From contig NZ_QPLT01000002.1 in the NCBI RefSeq assembly GCF_003666015.1, positions 62,001 to 126,000 of the forward strand: a stretch of DNA of 64,000 nt, in the 5' to 3' direction. This document shows, in pieces, positions 1-8,391 of the stretch. This DNA is from Halorubrum sp. Atlit-26R (GTDB lineage Archaea > Halobacteriota > Halobacteria > Halobacteriales > Haloferacaceae). Within the stretch, counting starts at the first letter, position 1, and every line of letters starts with the position of its first letter. The position numbers were made by a program, and so were the translations under genes. Below the pieces are notes generated by a model. It made no database searches. It saw only the letters and a program-made list of their open reading frames with translations, and was not told where the DNA came from.

Positions 1-544
1 CGAGGAGACGCTCCTCGTCGTCGACGAGGCGTACGGCGAGTTCGCCGCCGTCGACAGCGCGATCCCGCTCGTCGACGAGCGCGACGACGTCGCGGTCCTC
101 CGCACCTTCTCGAAGGCGTACGGCCTCGCCGGGCTCCGGATCGGGTACAGCGTCGTCCCGGAGGCGTGGGGGGAGGCCTACGCCCGCGTCAACACGCCGT
201 TCGCGGCGAACGAGCTGGCCTGCCGCGCCGCGCTCGCCGCGCTCGACGACGAGGAGCACGTCGAGCGGTCGGTCGAGTCGGCCCGCTGGGCCCGCGAGTA
301 CATCGCGAGCGAGCTCGACGCGCCGACGGTCGACTCCGCCGGGAACTTCGTCCTCGCGGAGGTCGGCGACGGCGAGCGCGTCGCCGAGGCGGCCCAAGAG
401 CGCGGCGTCATCATCCGCGACTGTACTTCCTTCGGGCTCCCGGAGCACGTCCGTGTCTCGACCGGGACCCGGAAGGAGACGCGCGAGGCGGTCGAACTGC
501 TCAACGAGACGCTGGCGGACCTCGAACTCGGTGTCCGGGCGTGA
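1..544 (+). CDS. hisC: Histidinol-phosphate aminotransferase, C-terminal part (truncated by window edge)
   Basis: This is the last ~180 residues of a class I/II PLP-dependent aminotransferase; the start lies outside the window. The visible part has the VVDEAYGEF stretch, whose Asp contacts the PLP ring, and TFSKAYGLAGLRIGY with the Schiff-base Lys at visible residue 38. It continues to the small domain with the RVSTGT segment, which holds the Arg that binds the substrate phosphate/carboxylate in this family. HisC transfers an amino group from glutamate to imidazole acetol-phosphate in histidine synthesis. The TGA stop overlaps the GTG of the next gene, which suggests a shared transcript. HisC is preferred over a general aminotransferase because of the DEAY/FSKAYGLAGLR pattern and the adenylate-kinase neighbour, an order I recall from other haloarchaea. 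Confidence 0.88.
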   Translation, partial: EETLLVVDEAYGEFAAVDSAIPLVDERDDVAVLRTFSKAYGLAGLRIGYSVVPEAWGEAYARVNTPFAANELACRAALAALDDEEHVERSVESARWAREYIASELDAPTVDSAGNFVLAEVGDGERVAEAAQERGVIIRDCTSFGLPEHVRVSTGTRKETREAVELLNETLADLELGVRA

Positions 545-1080
545 GCGACGGCTCTCAGTCCCCCGATAGCGCCGACCGGGTCGCCGTCACGGGAACACCC
601 GGAACCGGCAAGTCGACCGCGACGGCGCTGCTGGAGGGCGAGTACGACGTGATCCACCTCAACGACCGGATCAAGTCCGACGACGACCTCTGGACCGAGC
701 GCGACGCCGACCGCGACACGCTCGTCGCCGACCTCGACGCGGTCCGCGATCACCTCGGCGACTGGACCGGCGTCCTCGACTCCCACCTCGCCCACCGGTT
801 CGACGTCGACCGCGTCGTCGTGTTGCGCTGTCACCCCGAGACGATCGAGTCCCGGCTCGAAGCGCGAGGCGAGTCGCCCGAGACGGCCGCCGAAAACGCG
901 GAAAGCGAGGCGCTCGACGTGATCCTCTCGGAGGCGGTCGCCGAGCACGGCGCCGAGAACGTCTACGAGGTCGACGCGACCGACCGCGACCCCGAGGCGG
1001 TCGCCGACGCGGTCCGCGCCGCGATCGAGGGCGAGCGGGAGCCGAGCGCCGGCACCGTGGACTTCATCGATTATATATGA
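541..1080 (+). CDS. Adenylate kinase family protein (Fap7/AK6-like)
   Basis: A 179-residue P-loop kinase. The N-terminus carries a clean Walker A motif, GTPGTGKST, at residues 18-26. It is followed by a short NMP-binding region (VIHLNDRIKS) and a LID-like segment around ESRLEARGES. The small size and missing long LID match the AK6/Fap7 group (broad-specificity AMP kinase, also linked to small-subunit ribosome maturation) rather than classical Adk. The start is GTG at 541, overlapping the hisC stop in GTGA. Longer in-frame extensions run through hisC and are not credible. The gene ends 26 bp before the phosphatidyltransferase, so hisC, this gene and the next may form one operon. Confidence 0.85.
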   Translation: MSDGSQSPDSADRVAVTGTPGTGKSTATALLEGEYDVIHLNDRIKSDDDLWTERDADRDTLVADLDAVRDHLGDWTGVLDSHLAHRFDVDRVVVLRCHPETIESRLEARGESPETAAENAESEALDVILSEAVAEHGAENVYEVDATDRDPEAVADAVRAAIEGEREPSAGTVDFIDYI

Positions 1081-1106
1081 GCCGACCGCGAGCGTCGAGA
1101 CGGTAG

Positions 1107-1709
1107 ATGACCCTCGACCAGTACCGGTCCGTGGCGGACCGCCTCCTCGGCCCGTGGGTGTCGGCGGCCGACAGGCTGGGCCTCTCGCCCGACCAGGTGA
1201 GCGTGATCGCCTTCCTCGTCGCCGTCGCGGCCGCGGGGGCCTTCGCCGTCGGGTCGTCGCCCCTCTACGCGGCCGGCGCGCTGCTCGTCCTCCTCAACGG
1301 CTGGCTCGACGTGGTCGACGGGGCGCTCGCGCGCCATCAGGAGGTCGCCTCCGACGGCGGCGACTTCCTCGACCACGTCCTCGACCGCTACGCCGACGTG
1401 GCGATCATCGCGGGATTCACGGCCGGCGTCGAGGCGTACGCGCTCGGCTTCGCCGCCGTCACGGGCGTCCTCCTCACCTCCTACCTCGGCACGCAGATCC
1501 AGGCGGTCGGGATCGGCCGCGAGTACGGCGGCCTCCTCGGCCGGGCCGACCGGCTCGCGCTCGCCGGGATCGTCGGCGTCGCCGCCGCGGTCTACTCTGC
1601 GCCGGTCGTCGCCGGGCTGAACGTCGTCGGCCTCCTGCTCGCGCTGTTCGCCGTCGTCGGCCACCTGACGGCGGTCCAGCGGTTCCTCGGCGCCTGGCGC
1701 GACCTGTGA
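1107..1709 (+). CDS. CDP-alcohol phosphatidyltransferase (probable archaetidylinositol-phosphate synthase)
   Basis: A 200-residue multipass membrane enzyme. The family signature DGxxAR(x8)GxxxDxxxD is complete: D71-G72, A75-R76, G85, D89 and D93 (its Asp residues bind the divalent metal and CDP). About six hydrophobic helices are visible. It transfers the lipid phosphatidyl/archaetidyl group from the CDP-activated lipid to an alcohol. In archaea, homologues of this size next to an adenylate kinase-like gene are usually assigned as archaetidylinositol-phosphate synthase. The alcohol substrate cannot be fixed from sequence alone. It follows the kinase by 26 bp on the same strand. Confidence 0.82.
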   Translation: MTLDQYRSVADRLLGPWVSAADRLGLSPDQVSVIAFLVAVAAAGAFAVGSSPLYAAGALLVLLNGWLDVVDGALARHQEVASDGGDFLDHVLDRYADVAIIAGFTAGVEAYALGFAAVTGVLLTSYLGTQIQAVGIGREYGGLLGRADRLALAGIVGVAAAVYSAPVVAGLNVVGLLLALFAVVGHLTAVQRFLGAWRDL

Positions 1710-1724
1710 CTCCCCGCGCGGTCA

Positions 1725-2357
1725 CTATTTAAATGGTGTGTCGGTCGAAGCGCTCGGCGCGCTCGCTCCGCCCGTTTTATCCACCCGGTTCGACCCGATT
1801 CCCACGCCCTCGTCGACCGCCGTCTCCGCGTCGCCCATCCCCAAGTACGCCTCCTCCAGCTCCGCCAGTCGGCCGTTCACCGCCTCGCTCTGGTTGTGCG
1901 TCGGGGCGGCGCGAACCCGGACGAGGTCGTACTCGTGTCGGTCGGCGAGCCCGTTCCACGCCCGGAACGCGCCGACGGTCAGGGTGTGCGTCTGCGGGCA
2001 GAACGCCGTCGTCGGCGTGAACTCCGCGCGGAGGACGCGGTCGATTCCGTCGACTTCGCTCCCGTCGACCGCGTCAGTGGCGTCGCCGCGCTCGACGGCG
2101 TAGCGGAACCCGGCGTCCCCGTGGCGCGTGTCGAGGTTCAGCCGCGCGAGGTTGTAGTCGAACGTCATGTCGTACACCCCCCGCTCCTCGAAGCAGTCGC
2201 GGGTGAGGCGGTGGAACGCGAGGTGGTCCGCCCCCGTGAGGACGTCGTGGCCGTCGAGGAACGCTCCCGGGCTCGGGAGGTCGTCCGCGACGAACTCGTC
2301 GTAGCCGTCGAACAGGTCGTCGCCGTCGGATCCGAATGGAGACGGGAAACCGGGCAT
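1725..2357 (-). CDS. Conserved haloarchaeal protein of unknown function
   Basis: A 210-residue soluble acidic protein starting at an ATG. I recognise no family with certainty. It has an acidic N-terminus (residues 1-40), then a mixed region with TRDCFEERGVYD and TFDYNLARLNL. Its best-formed core is FCPQTHTLTVGAFRAWNG followed by VRVRAAPTHNQSEAVN, which reads like a small alpha/beta domain with one Cys. No signal peptide or membrane segment is present. The C-terminal 30 residues are low complexity. It ends on TAG within an AT-rich CTATTTAAATGG, convergent with the phosphatidyltransferase. The codon use looks like a real gene; the function is open. Confidence 0.7.
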   Translation of the reverse strand: MPGFPSPFGSDGDDLFDGYDEFVADDLPSPGAFLDGHDVLTGADHLAFHRLTRDCFEERGVYDMTFDYNLARLNLDTRHGDAGFRYAVERGDATDAVDGSEVDGIDRVLRAEFTPTTAFCPQTHTLTVGAFRAWNGLADRHEYDLVRVRAAPTHNQSEAVNGRLAELEEAYLGMGDAETAVDEGVGIGSNRVDKTGGASAPSASTDTPFK

Positions 2358-2429
2358 GTGCGTACGGTGACCGCCCGCCGGGGTACTCCTGACCCCGCAG
2401 ATGTTCGGGCCGTCGCCGGCGTGCGGTCC

Positions 2430-2816
2430 TCAGCCGTTCCCGCCGTCCCGCGAGCGCAGCTCCGTCGCCCGCGCGTGGACGCTGTCGACGGCGTCGCGAG
2501 CGGCCGACTCATCGATTCCGAACGCGTGCGCGGCGTACGTCACCGAGAACCGGACCGCGAGGTAGGTGATCCGGACCTCCTCGTCGGCGCGAGCGATCGT
2601 CGGCGGGACGCCCCGCCTGCCGGTCTCTTTCTCGTCGAAGCCGCCGGTGATCGCGTACAGGTCGGCGTACAGCCTCGCCGCCGCCGGAATCTCGAACGAC
2701 GCGATCCGTCCGTCGGGGCCCTCGAAGTGGTACGCGTCGGGGCGGTTCCGCGCCTCGCGGACGATCCGACGGCCGCCGTCGTACGTCTCGATCACCGTTT
2801 CGTTCTCGTCGGTCAC
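2430..2816 (-). CDS. Hypothetical haloarchaeal protein, 128 aa
   Basis: A small soluble protein starting at GTG (2816). Its N-terminal half reads as a short beta-rich segment (ETVIETYDGGRRIV, then YHFEGPDGRIASFEIP). The C-terminal half is helical (ITYLAVRFSVTYAAHAFGIDESAARDAVDSVHARA). I do not recognise the family. It is transcribed divergently from the next small gene, and the TTTAAAAG box at 2859-2866 is symmetric enough to serve both directions, giving this gene a leader of roughly 15-20 nt. No cofactor or catalytic motif is evident. Confidence 0.6.
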   Translation of the reverse strand: MTDENETVIETYDGGRRIVREARNRPDAYHFEGPDGRIASFEIPAAARLYADLYAITGGFDEKETGRRGVPPTIARADEEVRITYLAVRFSVTYAAHAFGIDESAARDAVDSVHARATELRSRDGGNG

Positions 2817-2856
2817 TGGTACCAGCCGCTCCGGACACGTCCCCTATCGAGGAAAC

Positions 2857-2867
2857 AATTTAAAAGC
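2857..2867. promoter_or_regulatory. TATA-like box, possibly bidirectional
   Basis: The AT-rich AATTTAAAAG stands in GC-rich surroundings. It is centred about 25 bp before the ATG of the 78-aa gene on the plus strand and about 45 bp before the GTG of the minus-strand gene. The plus-strand spacing fits a leaderless or near-leaderless haloarchaeal transcript, although a GGAGGG sequence also lies just before that ATG. Confidence 0.45.
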
Positions 2868-2887
2868 GTTCGGCCGGAACGGAGGGT

Positions 2888-3124
2888 ATGCCCACTTTCG
2901 AGCTGAACCTCTCGGACGACGTGTACGCGGAGTTTCAGCAGCTGGCGGACGAGGAGTTCGTCTCCGAGGAGCAGGCCGCGGAGGACCTCATCGCGTCCGG
3001 AATCGAGGCGTACAACGTGAGCGTCGTCGACGACGAGCCCCGCGACGAGATGCTCGACGGCGCGGAGAACAACATGTTCGACACCGCGGAGGACCCGGGC
3101 AGCATCGAAGACGACCGGCTCTGA
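2888..3124 (+). CDS. Small acidic RHH/CopG-like protein
   Basis: A 78-residue protein beginning PTFELNLSDDVYAEF, one predicted beta strand followed by helices (QQLADEEFVSEEQAAEDLIASGIEAY). That is the order of a ribbon-helix-helix DNA-binding fold. The C-terminal 30 residues are acidic and probably unstructured. Haloarchaea carry many such small RHH-like proteins, most uncharacterised. The start is supported by the TATA box ~25 bp upstream and GGAGGG directly before ATG. No toxin-like partner lies beside it: the next gene is an MFS transporter in convergent orientation. Confidence 0.7.
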   Translation: MPTFELNLSDDVYAEFQQLADEEFVSEEQAAEDLIASGIEAYNVSVVDDEPRDEMLDGAENNMFDTAEDPGSIEDDRL

Positions 3125-3163
3125 GCCGCCGCGCGCTCCGCTCATTCTCGAGTCAACCTCGGC

Positions 3164-4366
3164 TCAGTACCCCAGCCCCAGCAGCCGGTTCGCCGACAGT
3201 GTCGCCAGCCCGAGCGCCATCACACAGGCGAGCAGCCCGAACGCGACGGGCCACCCCGCGGCGTCCGAGACGGCGCCGACGACGACGCTGCCGGAGGCGC
3301 CCGTCACCATGTACGCGGTTCGGACGAGCCCGAAGCCGGCGCCGCGCTCGGCGTCGGACAGCAGGTCCATGAACCGCGACTGGACCGGCGCGCCCCACGA
3401 CATCGCGAGGCCGACGAGGCCGACGCCCGGTATCACGGCGGGGAGGCCCAAGTCGAGGGCCGCGGCCGCGACCAGCGTCCCGTAGCCGACGACGCCGGCG
3501 CCCATCGTCACCATCGCGGTGGCGTCGCGGCCGATCCGGTCGGACACCGATCCGGTCACCGGCTGCGTGCCGCCGTGGACGAGGAAGTACACCGAGAACA
3601 GCAGCGCGGAGAGCGCGCTCGACAGGCCGGTCCCGACCTCTAAGAACGTCGGGAGAAAGGAGGCGGTCGCCTGCCACGTGAACGCGCCCATCGTCGCCAG
3701 CGCGGTCGTGTAGAGGATTTCCCGCCGCGAGAGCAGTTCGGCGAGGGGTCCGAGCGCGAACCGCTCGCCCATCGGCTGGTCGGGGCGCAGGGGATCGGTC
3801 GGCCGGACCCGCCACGCGAACAGGACGAAGACGGGGACCGCGACGGCGGCGCCGAGGAGGACGCCGGCGCGCCAGCCGTACCGCGACCCGACGAGCGCGG
3901 CGGCGGGCGGCGCGGCGAGCCCCGCGAGCGGGCCGCCGGCGACGTGAACGCCGATGGCGCGGCCGGTGTCGTCGAACTGCCGCGTGAGGAACGTCGTCGC
4001 GACCGAGTAGTGGAGGCCGGCGCCAACGCCGAGCGCGGCCGCGAACAGCCCGAACGCGAGCATCGACGGCGACGCGGCGAGCAGCACCGACGCGACGGCG
4101 GTCGCGCCGACCGCGGCGAGGATGACGCGGCGCTCGCCGTACCGGTCGCCGAGGACCCCGGAAGGGAACTGCGTCAGCGCGTAGGTGAGCCACATTCCGC
4201 TGAGCGCGAGCCCGACGGTGCCGTTGGTCACGCCGAACCGCGTCGTGATCTCCGGGACGAGCGGGCTGACGACGAGCCGCGCCACCATCGTGCCGGTGAA
4301 CGCGAGCGTACAGAGCGCGAGCGCCGTGTGTTCGTACCGCCAGTTCACGGTCGCCGTTCCCGGCAC
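3164..4366 (-). CDS. MFS transporter
   Basis: A ~400-residue integral membrane protein with about 12 hydrophobic helices. It has the major facilitator signature between TM2 and TM3 (GVLGDRYGERRVIL) and its repeat after TM8 (VSDRIGRDATAMV). The halves are joined by a hydrophilic loop around RPTDPLRPDQPMGERF. MFS proteins move small solutes by proton or sodium coupling; the substrate cannot be told. The annotated start is GTG at 4366; a second in-frame GTG at 4348 would remove six residues. It stands alone, convergent with the small RHH-like gene. Confidence 0.85.
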   Translation of the reverse strand: MPGTATVNWRYEHTALALCTLAFTGTMVARLVVSPLVPEITTRFGVTNGTVGLALSGMWLTYALTQFPSGVLGDRYGERRVILAAVGATAVASVLLAASPSMLAFGLFAAALGVGAGLHYSVATTFLTRQFDDTGRAIGVHVAGGPLAGLAAPPAAALVGSRYGWRAGVLLGAAVAVPVFVLFAWRVRPTDPLRPDQPMGERFALGPLAELLSRREILYTTALATMGAFTWQATASFLPTFLEVGTGLSSALSALLFSVYFLVHGGTQPVTGSVSDRIGRDATAMVTMGAGVVGYGTLVAAAALDLGLPAVIPGVGLVGLAMSWGAPVQSRFMDLLSDAERGAGFGLVRTAYMVTGASGSVVVGAVSDAAGWPVAFGLLACVMALGLATLSANRLLGLGY

Positions 4367-4455
4367 GGGTCAAAGCGGCTTCCGATCGCGGTCAGACGGG
4401 CCGGGTGTCGCGCGGCGCCGCGTCGCCGACGGCGGGCCGGGACGCCCCCCGCGGC

Positions 4456-5631
4456 TCACTCCGCGACGAACTCGATCGGGTAGTCGGTGAGGTTCTCGTA
4501 CCCGTCCTCGGTGACGACGACGAGGTCCTCGATACGGACGCCGCCGACCTCCGGGTCGTAGAGCCCGGGCTCGACGGTGATCACGTGGCCGGGCTCCAGC
4601 TCCTCGCCGCCGCTCGCGAGCCGCGGCGACTCGTGGACATCGAGGCCGATCCCGTGGCCGGTCGAGTGGATGAACCCGGTCTCGGTGTCGGGGTCGGTTC
4701 GGAAGGTGGGTTCGCCCGCCTCCTCGTACACCTCGCAGGCGGCGGCGTGGACCTCCTCGCCGGTCGCGCCGGGCTCGACCGCGTCGAGCGCCGCCTCCAG
4801 CGCGCGCTCGGTGAGGTCGTACCACTCGCGGAGCGCCTCGCTCGGCTCGCCGACGCAGAACGTCCGCGTCATGTCGGCGTTGTACTTCGTCGCCTTCGAG
4901 CGCGGGAAGATGTCGACGATGATCGCCTCGTTCGCGCGGAGCGGGCCCGAGCCGCGGTCGTGCGGGTCGGCGGCCTGTGCGCCGCCGGCGACGATCGTCT
5001 CGTCGAGCGCGCAGCCGTGGCGCAGCAGGGTCACCTCGATCTCCTCGGTCACCCGCTCGCTGGTGAGCGGCTCGCCGTCGCGGAGCAGGACTCCCGTCTC
5101 CGCCTCGTCGCTCTCTCCCGCCACGTCGGCGCCGGCGATCAGCTCCTCGGCGGCCCGCATCGCGGCCTCGTTGGCCACTTGCGCCTCGCGGATCGCGTCG
5201 ATCTCCTCGTCGGTCTTCACCGCGCGGACCGCCTGGAGCCGGTCGTCGGCGTCGACGGCGACGTCGATCCCGCGCTCGCGGAGGGCGTCGGCGGTGCCGA
5301 CCGGGCCGCGCGGCGGCATCGAGACGGAGTCGACGCCCTTGTCGCGGAGGAACGCGGCGTACATGTCGTTGCGCTCCTCGCGGCCGCCGTACTCGTAGTC
5401 GTAGTCGGCGTGGCGCTCCACCGTGTCGGCCGCGGCCTCGCTCGTCGCGCGGCCGTACTCTAACCCGCTGACGAGGAGGTGGACCTCGCCGTCGGCGTAC
5501 AGCGTGAGGAAGGGGTCGGGGCCGGTGAACCCGGAGAGGTACAGCTGGTTGGCGTCCTCCTGCGAGGCGTCGAGCAGGTAGCCGTCCGTGTCGAGGTCGG
5601 CGAGGCGGTCGTCGAGCCGCGTTCGATTCAT
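4456..5631 (-). CDS. M24 family aminopeptidase (Xaa-Pro dipeptidase-like)
   Basis: A 391-residue pita-bread metallopeptidase. The N-terminal creatinase-like domain covers about residues 1-150. The catalytic domain shows the expected metal ligands: IIVDIFPRSKATKYNADMTRTF (two Asp), STGHGIGLDVHESPRL (His), ITVEPGLYDPEVGGVRIED (Glu) and a final Glu. The family removes an N-terminal residue before proline or splits Xaa-Pro dipeptides with two metal ions in the cytoplasm. The start MNRTRLDDRL (ATG, ending at 5631) is chosen over upstream in-frame codons because the extension is not family-like. Confidence 0.88.
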   Translation of the reverse strand: MNRTRLDDRLADLDTDGYLLDASQEDANQLYLSGFTGPDPFLTLYADGEVHLLVSGLEYGRATSEAAADTVERHADYDYEYGGREERNDMYAAFLRDKGVDSVSMPPRGPVGTADALRERGIDVAVDADDRLQAVRAVKTDEEIDAIREAQVANEAAMRAAEELIAGADVAGESDEAETGVLLRDGEPLTSERVTEEIEVTLLRHGCALDETIVAGGAQAADPHDRGSGPLRANEAIIVDIFPRSKATKYNADMTRTFCVGEPSEALREWYDLTERALEAALDAVEPGATGEEVHAAACEVYEEAGEPTFRTDPDTETGFIHSTGHGIGLDVHESPRLASGGEELEPGHVITVEPGLYDPEVGGVRIEDLVVVTEDGYENLTDYPIEFVAE

Positions 5632-5707
5632 ACACGCGTTGCTCGCGCGACGCCCAAAGCGGTTGTCCTCGCGGAACCGGTCTGAGACCTCCGTCGATCC
5701 GTGAGAA

Positions 5708-5716
5708 AGCATATGC
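5708..5716 (+). promoter_or_regulatory. TATA-like box for the 218-aa membrane protein
   Basis: GCATATGCC lies about 31 bp before the ATG at 5744 in an otherwise GC-rich gap. The distance fits haloarchaeal TATA placement with a very short leader. Confidence 0.4.
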
Positions 5717-5743
5717 CGCTCGCTCGGGAACGGCCGGTCCGAG

Positions 5744-6400
5744 ATGTCGACGGGAGAGCGAACCACGCTGGGCTCGCTCGTGTCGCTCCCGCCCGGGTGG
5801 CTCCGCGTCGCCGTCGCCTGCGGGAGCGGTGCGGCCCTCGCCGGGCTGGCGGCGACGTGGATCGGGGTCGCGGTCGCCGGCGTGTCACCGGGAGACTCGG
5901 AGATCGCCCGGTGGATGGTCGGCGGACCGATCTCCGGGGTCGAGGGCGCGATCTGGTTCCTCTTCGACGCGCACTGGATCCGGATACGGACGGGTCTGGG
6001 ACTGTCGAACCTCGCCGTCTTCGGTCACCCGCTGATACAGGCCGACGCCGCGCTGTGGCCGCTCCGTTTCGTCCCCCTTACCTTCTGTCTCGGCGTCGCG
6101 ACCGCCGTCCGGTATCTCGGGGTCGACGACCCGCTCGCCGGCGCCGCGACCGGGGTGGGCGCGACGCTGGGGTACCTCCCGGCGATGCTCGCGCTGTGGC
6201 GGGTCTCCCGGGTGCCGCTCACGCGCCACGCGGCCGACGGGAGGGTGCCGATCTCCGACGCGGACGGGATCCCGACGTCGGAGGCGGCCGGCGTCACGGC
6301 CGGTCCCGACCTCGCCGCGGCCCTCGCGCTGGTGACCGGACTGGGCGTGATCGGCGGCTACCTCGCGGGCGCGGTCGCGGCCGCCGCGACCGGGAACTGA
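5744..6400 (+). CDS. Integral membrane protein of unknown function
   Basis: A 218-residue protein with four to five predicted membrane helices: around residues 20-50, a re-entrant or amphipathic piece near FLFDAHWIRI, 100-125, 130-155 and the C-terminal 185-215. Cytoplasmic loops carry Arg-rich segments. No transporter or enzyme motif is recognisable. It may be specific to haloarchaea. It lies upstream of TFB on the same strand, but the 270-bp gap with its own promoter elements makes co-transcription unlikely. Confidence 0.7.
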   Translation: MSTGERTTLGSLVSLPPGWLRVAVACGSGAALAGLAATWIGVAVAGVSPGDSEIARWMVGGPISGVEGAIWFLFDAHWIRIRTGLGLSNLAVFGHPLIQADAALWPLRFVPLTFCLGVATAVRYLGVDDPLAGAATGVGATLGYLPAMLALWRVSRVPLTRHAADGRVPISDADGIPTSEAAGVTAGPDLAAALALVTGLGVIGGYLAGAVAAAATGN

Positions 6401-6523
6401 CCGACGGGCTGGTCGCCCTGAGCGCCGTCCGCCGCTCGCGAAACGCCTATATACCATATCCCGCCGGGCGGCCGTCGGTTTCGCTCTCGCCCCGGTCCCG
6501 ATCACCGCGTCTCAAATACCGAA

Positions 6524-6540
6524 TTGTACAGGGTTGTACA
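6524..6540 (+). promoter_or_regulatory. Twin TTGTACA boxes upstream of tfb
   Basis: TTGTACA occurs at 6524-6530 and again at 6534-6540, exactly 10 bp (one DNA turn) apart. The core TGTACA is itself a palindrome. The pair sits ~45 bp upstream of the TATA-like ATTTAAGTA box of tfb, a place where archaeal activators bind. No protein is identified. Confidence 0.4.
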
Positions 6541-6581
6541 CGGCGTTTTCGGCCGTGTCTCTCGGGCGCCAACCACGCAAA

Positions 6582-6592
6582 CATTTAAGTAT
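6582..6592 (+). promoter_or_regulatory. TATA box of tfb
   Basis: CATTTAAGTAT is a good haloarchaeal TATA element. It predicts a start of transcription near 6610 and so a 5' leader of about 60 nt before the ATG at 6671. That is long for this group and leaves room for post-transcriptional control. Confidence 0.5.
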
Positions 6593-6670
6593 TTGGCTCA
6601 CTTACCCGAAGGTGAGGAAAACACCGAGATCCGTCTCTCGGTTCCGCTGTTCCCTCCACGCACAACACCA

Positions 6671-7648
6671 ATGAGCGAGAACCTTCGAACGTACACGACA
6701 GAGACCGTCGACGACGAGAACGAGAGCGAGTCGGAGAACCAGGAAGAAGAGCTGCGGTGCCCGGAGTGCGGCGGCCAGCTCGCGACGGACACGGAACACG
6801 GCGAGACCGTCTGCGTCGACTGCGGGCTGGTCGTCGAGGAGGACGAGATCGACCGCGGGCCGGAGTGGCGCGCGTTCGACTCCAAGGAGAAGGACAACAA
6901 GTCCCGGGTCGGGGCCCCGACGACGAACATGATGCACGACAAGGGGCTCTCGACGAACATCGGCTGGCAGGACAAAGACGCCTACGGCAAGTCGCTGTCC
7001 AGCCGCCAGCGCGAGAAGATGCAGCGGCTGCGGACGTGGAACGAGCGGTTCCGCACCCGCGACTCCAAGGAGCGCAACCTGAAACAGGCCCTCGGTGAGA
7101 TCGACCGGATGGCCAGCGCCCTCGGCCTCCCCGACAACGTCCGCGAGACCGCCTCCGTCATCTACCGCCGCGCGCTCGACGAGGACCTGCTCCCCGGCCG
7201 CTCCATCGAGGGCGTCTCCACGGCCTCGCTGTACGCCGCCGCGCGGCAGGCGGGGACGCCGCGGAGCCTCGACGAGATCGCCGGCGTCTCGCGGGTCGAG
7301 AAGGACGAGATCGCGCGGACGTACCGCTACGTCGTCCGCGAGCTCAAGCTGGAGATCCAGCCCGCAGACCCCGAGAGCTACGTCCCGCGGTTCGCCTCCG
7401 ACCTCGGCCTCTCCGACGAGGCCGAGCGCCGCGCCCGCAGCCTGCTCGACACGGCGAAGGAACAGGGGATCCACTCCGGCAAGTCGCCGGTCGGGCTCGC
7501 CGCGGCCGCCGTCTACGCCGCGTCGCTGCTCGTCAACGAGAAGGTGACCCAGAGCGAGGTCAGCGAGGTCGCGAACATCAGCGAGGTCACGATCCGGAAC
7601 CGGTACCACGAGCTCCTCGAGGCCGAGGACTCGGTCGCGCTGAACTGA
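6671..7648 (+). CDS. tfb: Transcription initiation factor TFB
   Basis: A 325-residue TFIIB homologue. The N-terminal zinc ribbon uses C30, C33, C48 and C51 (CPEC and CVDC). The B-reader/linker follows (GPEWRAFDSKEKDNKSRVGAPTT is the usual conserved block), then two cyclin-like repeats at about residues 120-215 and 220-315. The end of the second repeat holds a helix-turn-helix (VTQSEVSEVANISEVTIRNRY) that reads the BRE. TFB joins TBP at the promoter and recruits RNA polymerase. The ATG at 6671 follows a run with no family similarity, so the longer reading frame is rejected. Haloarchaea usually have several TFBs; which paralogue this is cannot be told here. Confidence 0.95.
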   Translation: MSENLRTYTTETVDDENESESENQEEELRCPECGGQLATDTEHGETVCVDCGLVVEEDEIDRGPEWRAFDSKEKDNKSRVGAPTTNMMHDKGLSTNIGWQDKDAYGKSLSSRQREKMQRLRTWNERFRTRDSKERNLKQALGEIDRMASALGLPDNVRETASVIYRRALDEDLLPGRSIEGVSTASLYAAARQAGTPRSLDEIAGVSRVEKDEIARTYRYVVRELKLEIQPADPESYVPRFASDLGLSDEAERRARSLLDTAKEQGIHSGKSPVGLAAAAVYAASLLVNEKVTQSEVSEVANISEVTIRNRYHELLEAEDSVALN

Positions 7649-7837
7649 GGCGCCGCTTCGCTTCCGGTCGTCGGAGCGTTCGGAGGTCGCTCCCGTTTTC
7701 AATCGCTCTCTTCGCCCTCCCAGCAGTCCACGTCGTCGCCGATCCGGTAGTATCCCGACAGCGACCGCGCGGCGTCGCCGCGTCGCGGCGTCCGCCCGAG
7801 CCGAAACCGCGAAGGCGGCGCGTCGCCACCCGGAGGT

Positions 7838-8311
7838 ATGGAGACGACTCGCCACTTCACGGCGACGACGTACATCGTCAACGACGGGACGACCGCGCTT
7901 CACGAACACGAGCGGCTCGGGATACGGCTGCCGCCTGGCGGCCACGTCGACCGCGACGAACTCCCGCACGAGGCGGCACTGCGCGAGGTCCGCGAGGAGA
8001 CGGGGCTGGCCGCCGATCTGGTCGCGACGGAGTCGTCGATATCGGGGCCGAACACCCGCGGGCTCCCGGAGCCGGCCCACCTCATGCTCCACGACATCAA
8101 CGTCCACGAGGACGGGTCGGTGGGCCACCAGCACGTCGACCACCTCTACTACGCCCGCGTCGACTCCCGGGTGATCGCCCCGAACGGCGACGACGAGGTC
8201 GACCCGGCGCGCTGGCGCTGGTACAGCTCGGAGGAGCTGGCGGCGAGCGACCTCCCGGAGGACGTCGTCGACCTCGGTCGAGAAGCGATCGACGCCGTCG
8301 GAGGGGACTGA
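7838..8311 (+). CDS. NUDIX hydrolase
   Basis: A 157-residue protein with a complete Nudix box, G(x5)E(x7)REVREETGL, at residues 35-57. The glutamates of REVREE bind the metal that drives pyrophosphate cleavage. Family members hydrolyse nucleoside diphosphates linked to another group, often clearing damaged nucleotides; the true substrate is unknown here. The start is supported by GGAGGT just before ATG. It is a single gene between tfb and the 748-aa protein, all on the same strand but with separate gaps. Confidence 0.9.
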   Translation: METTRHFTATTYIVNDGTTALHEHERLGIRLPPGGHVDRDELPHEAALREVREETGLAADLVATESSISGPNTRGLPEPAHLMLHDINVHEDGSVGHQHVDHLYYARVDSRVIAPNGDDEVDPARWRWYSSEELAASDLPEDVVDLGREAIDAVGGD

Positions 8312-8391
8312 ACGAGGGGCGTCGCGGCGTCAGACGGCCGTCTCACGCTCCGGAAGGTATTTGGGTCGGTGTTGGCGACGTAAACGCAAGG

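Noticed and set aside
6447-6454. CTATATAC box after the 218-aa membrane protein
   Set aside because: A good TATA-like sequence, but no gene begins at a matching distance on either strand; too far from tfb to be its main promoter.
7699-7881. 60-residue minus-strand frame between tfb and the NUDIX gene
   Set aside because: It overlaps the NUDIX start and has no ribosome site or TATA box. The tail (DCWEGEESD) is halophile-like but not enough.
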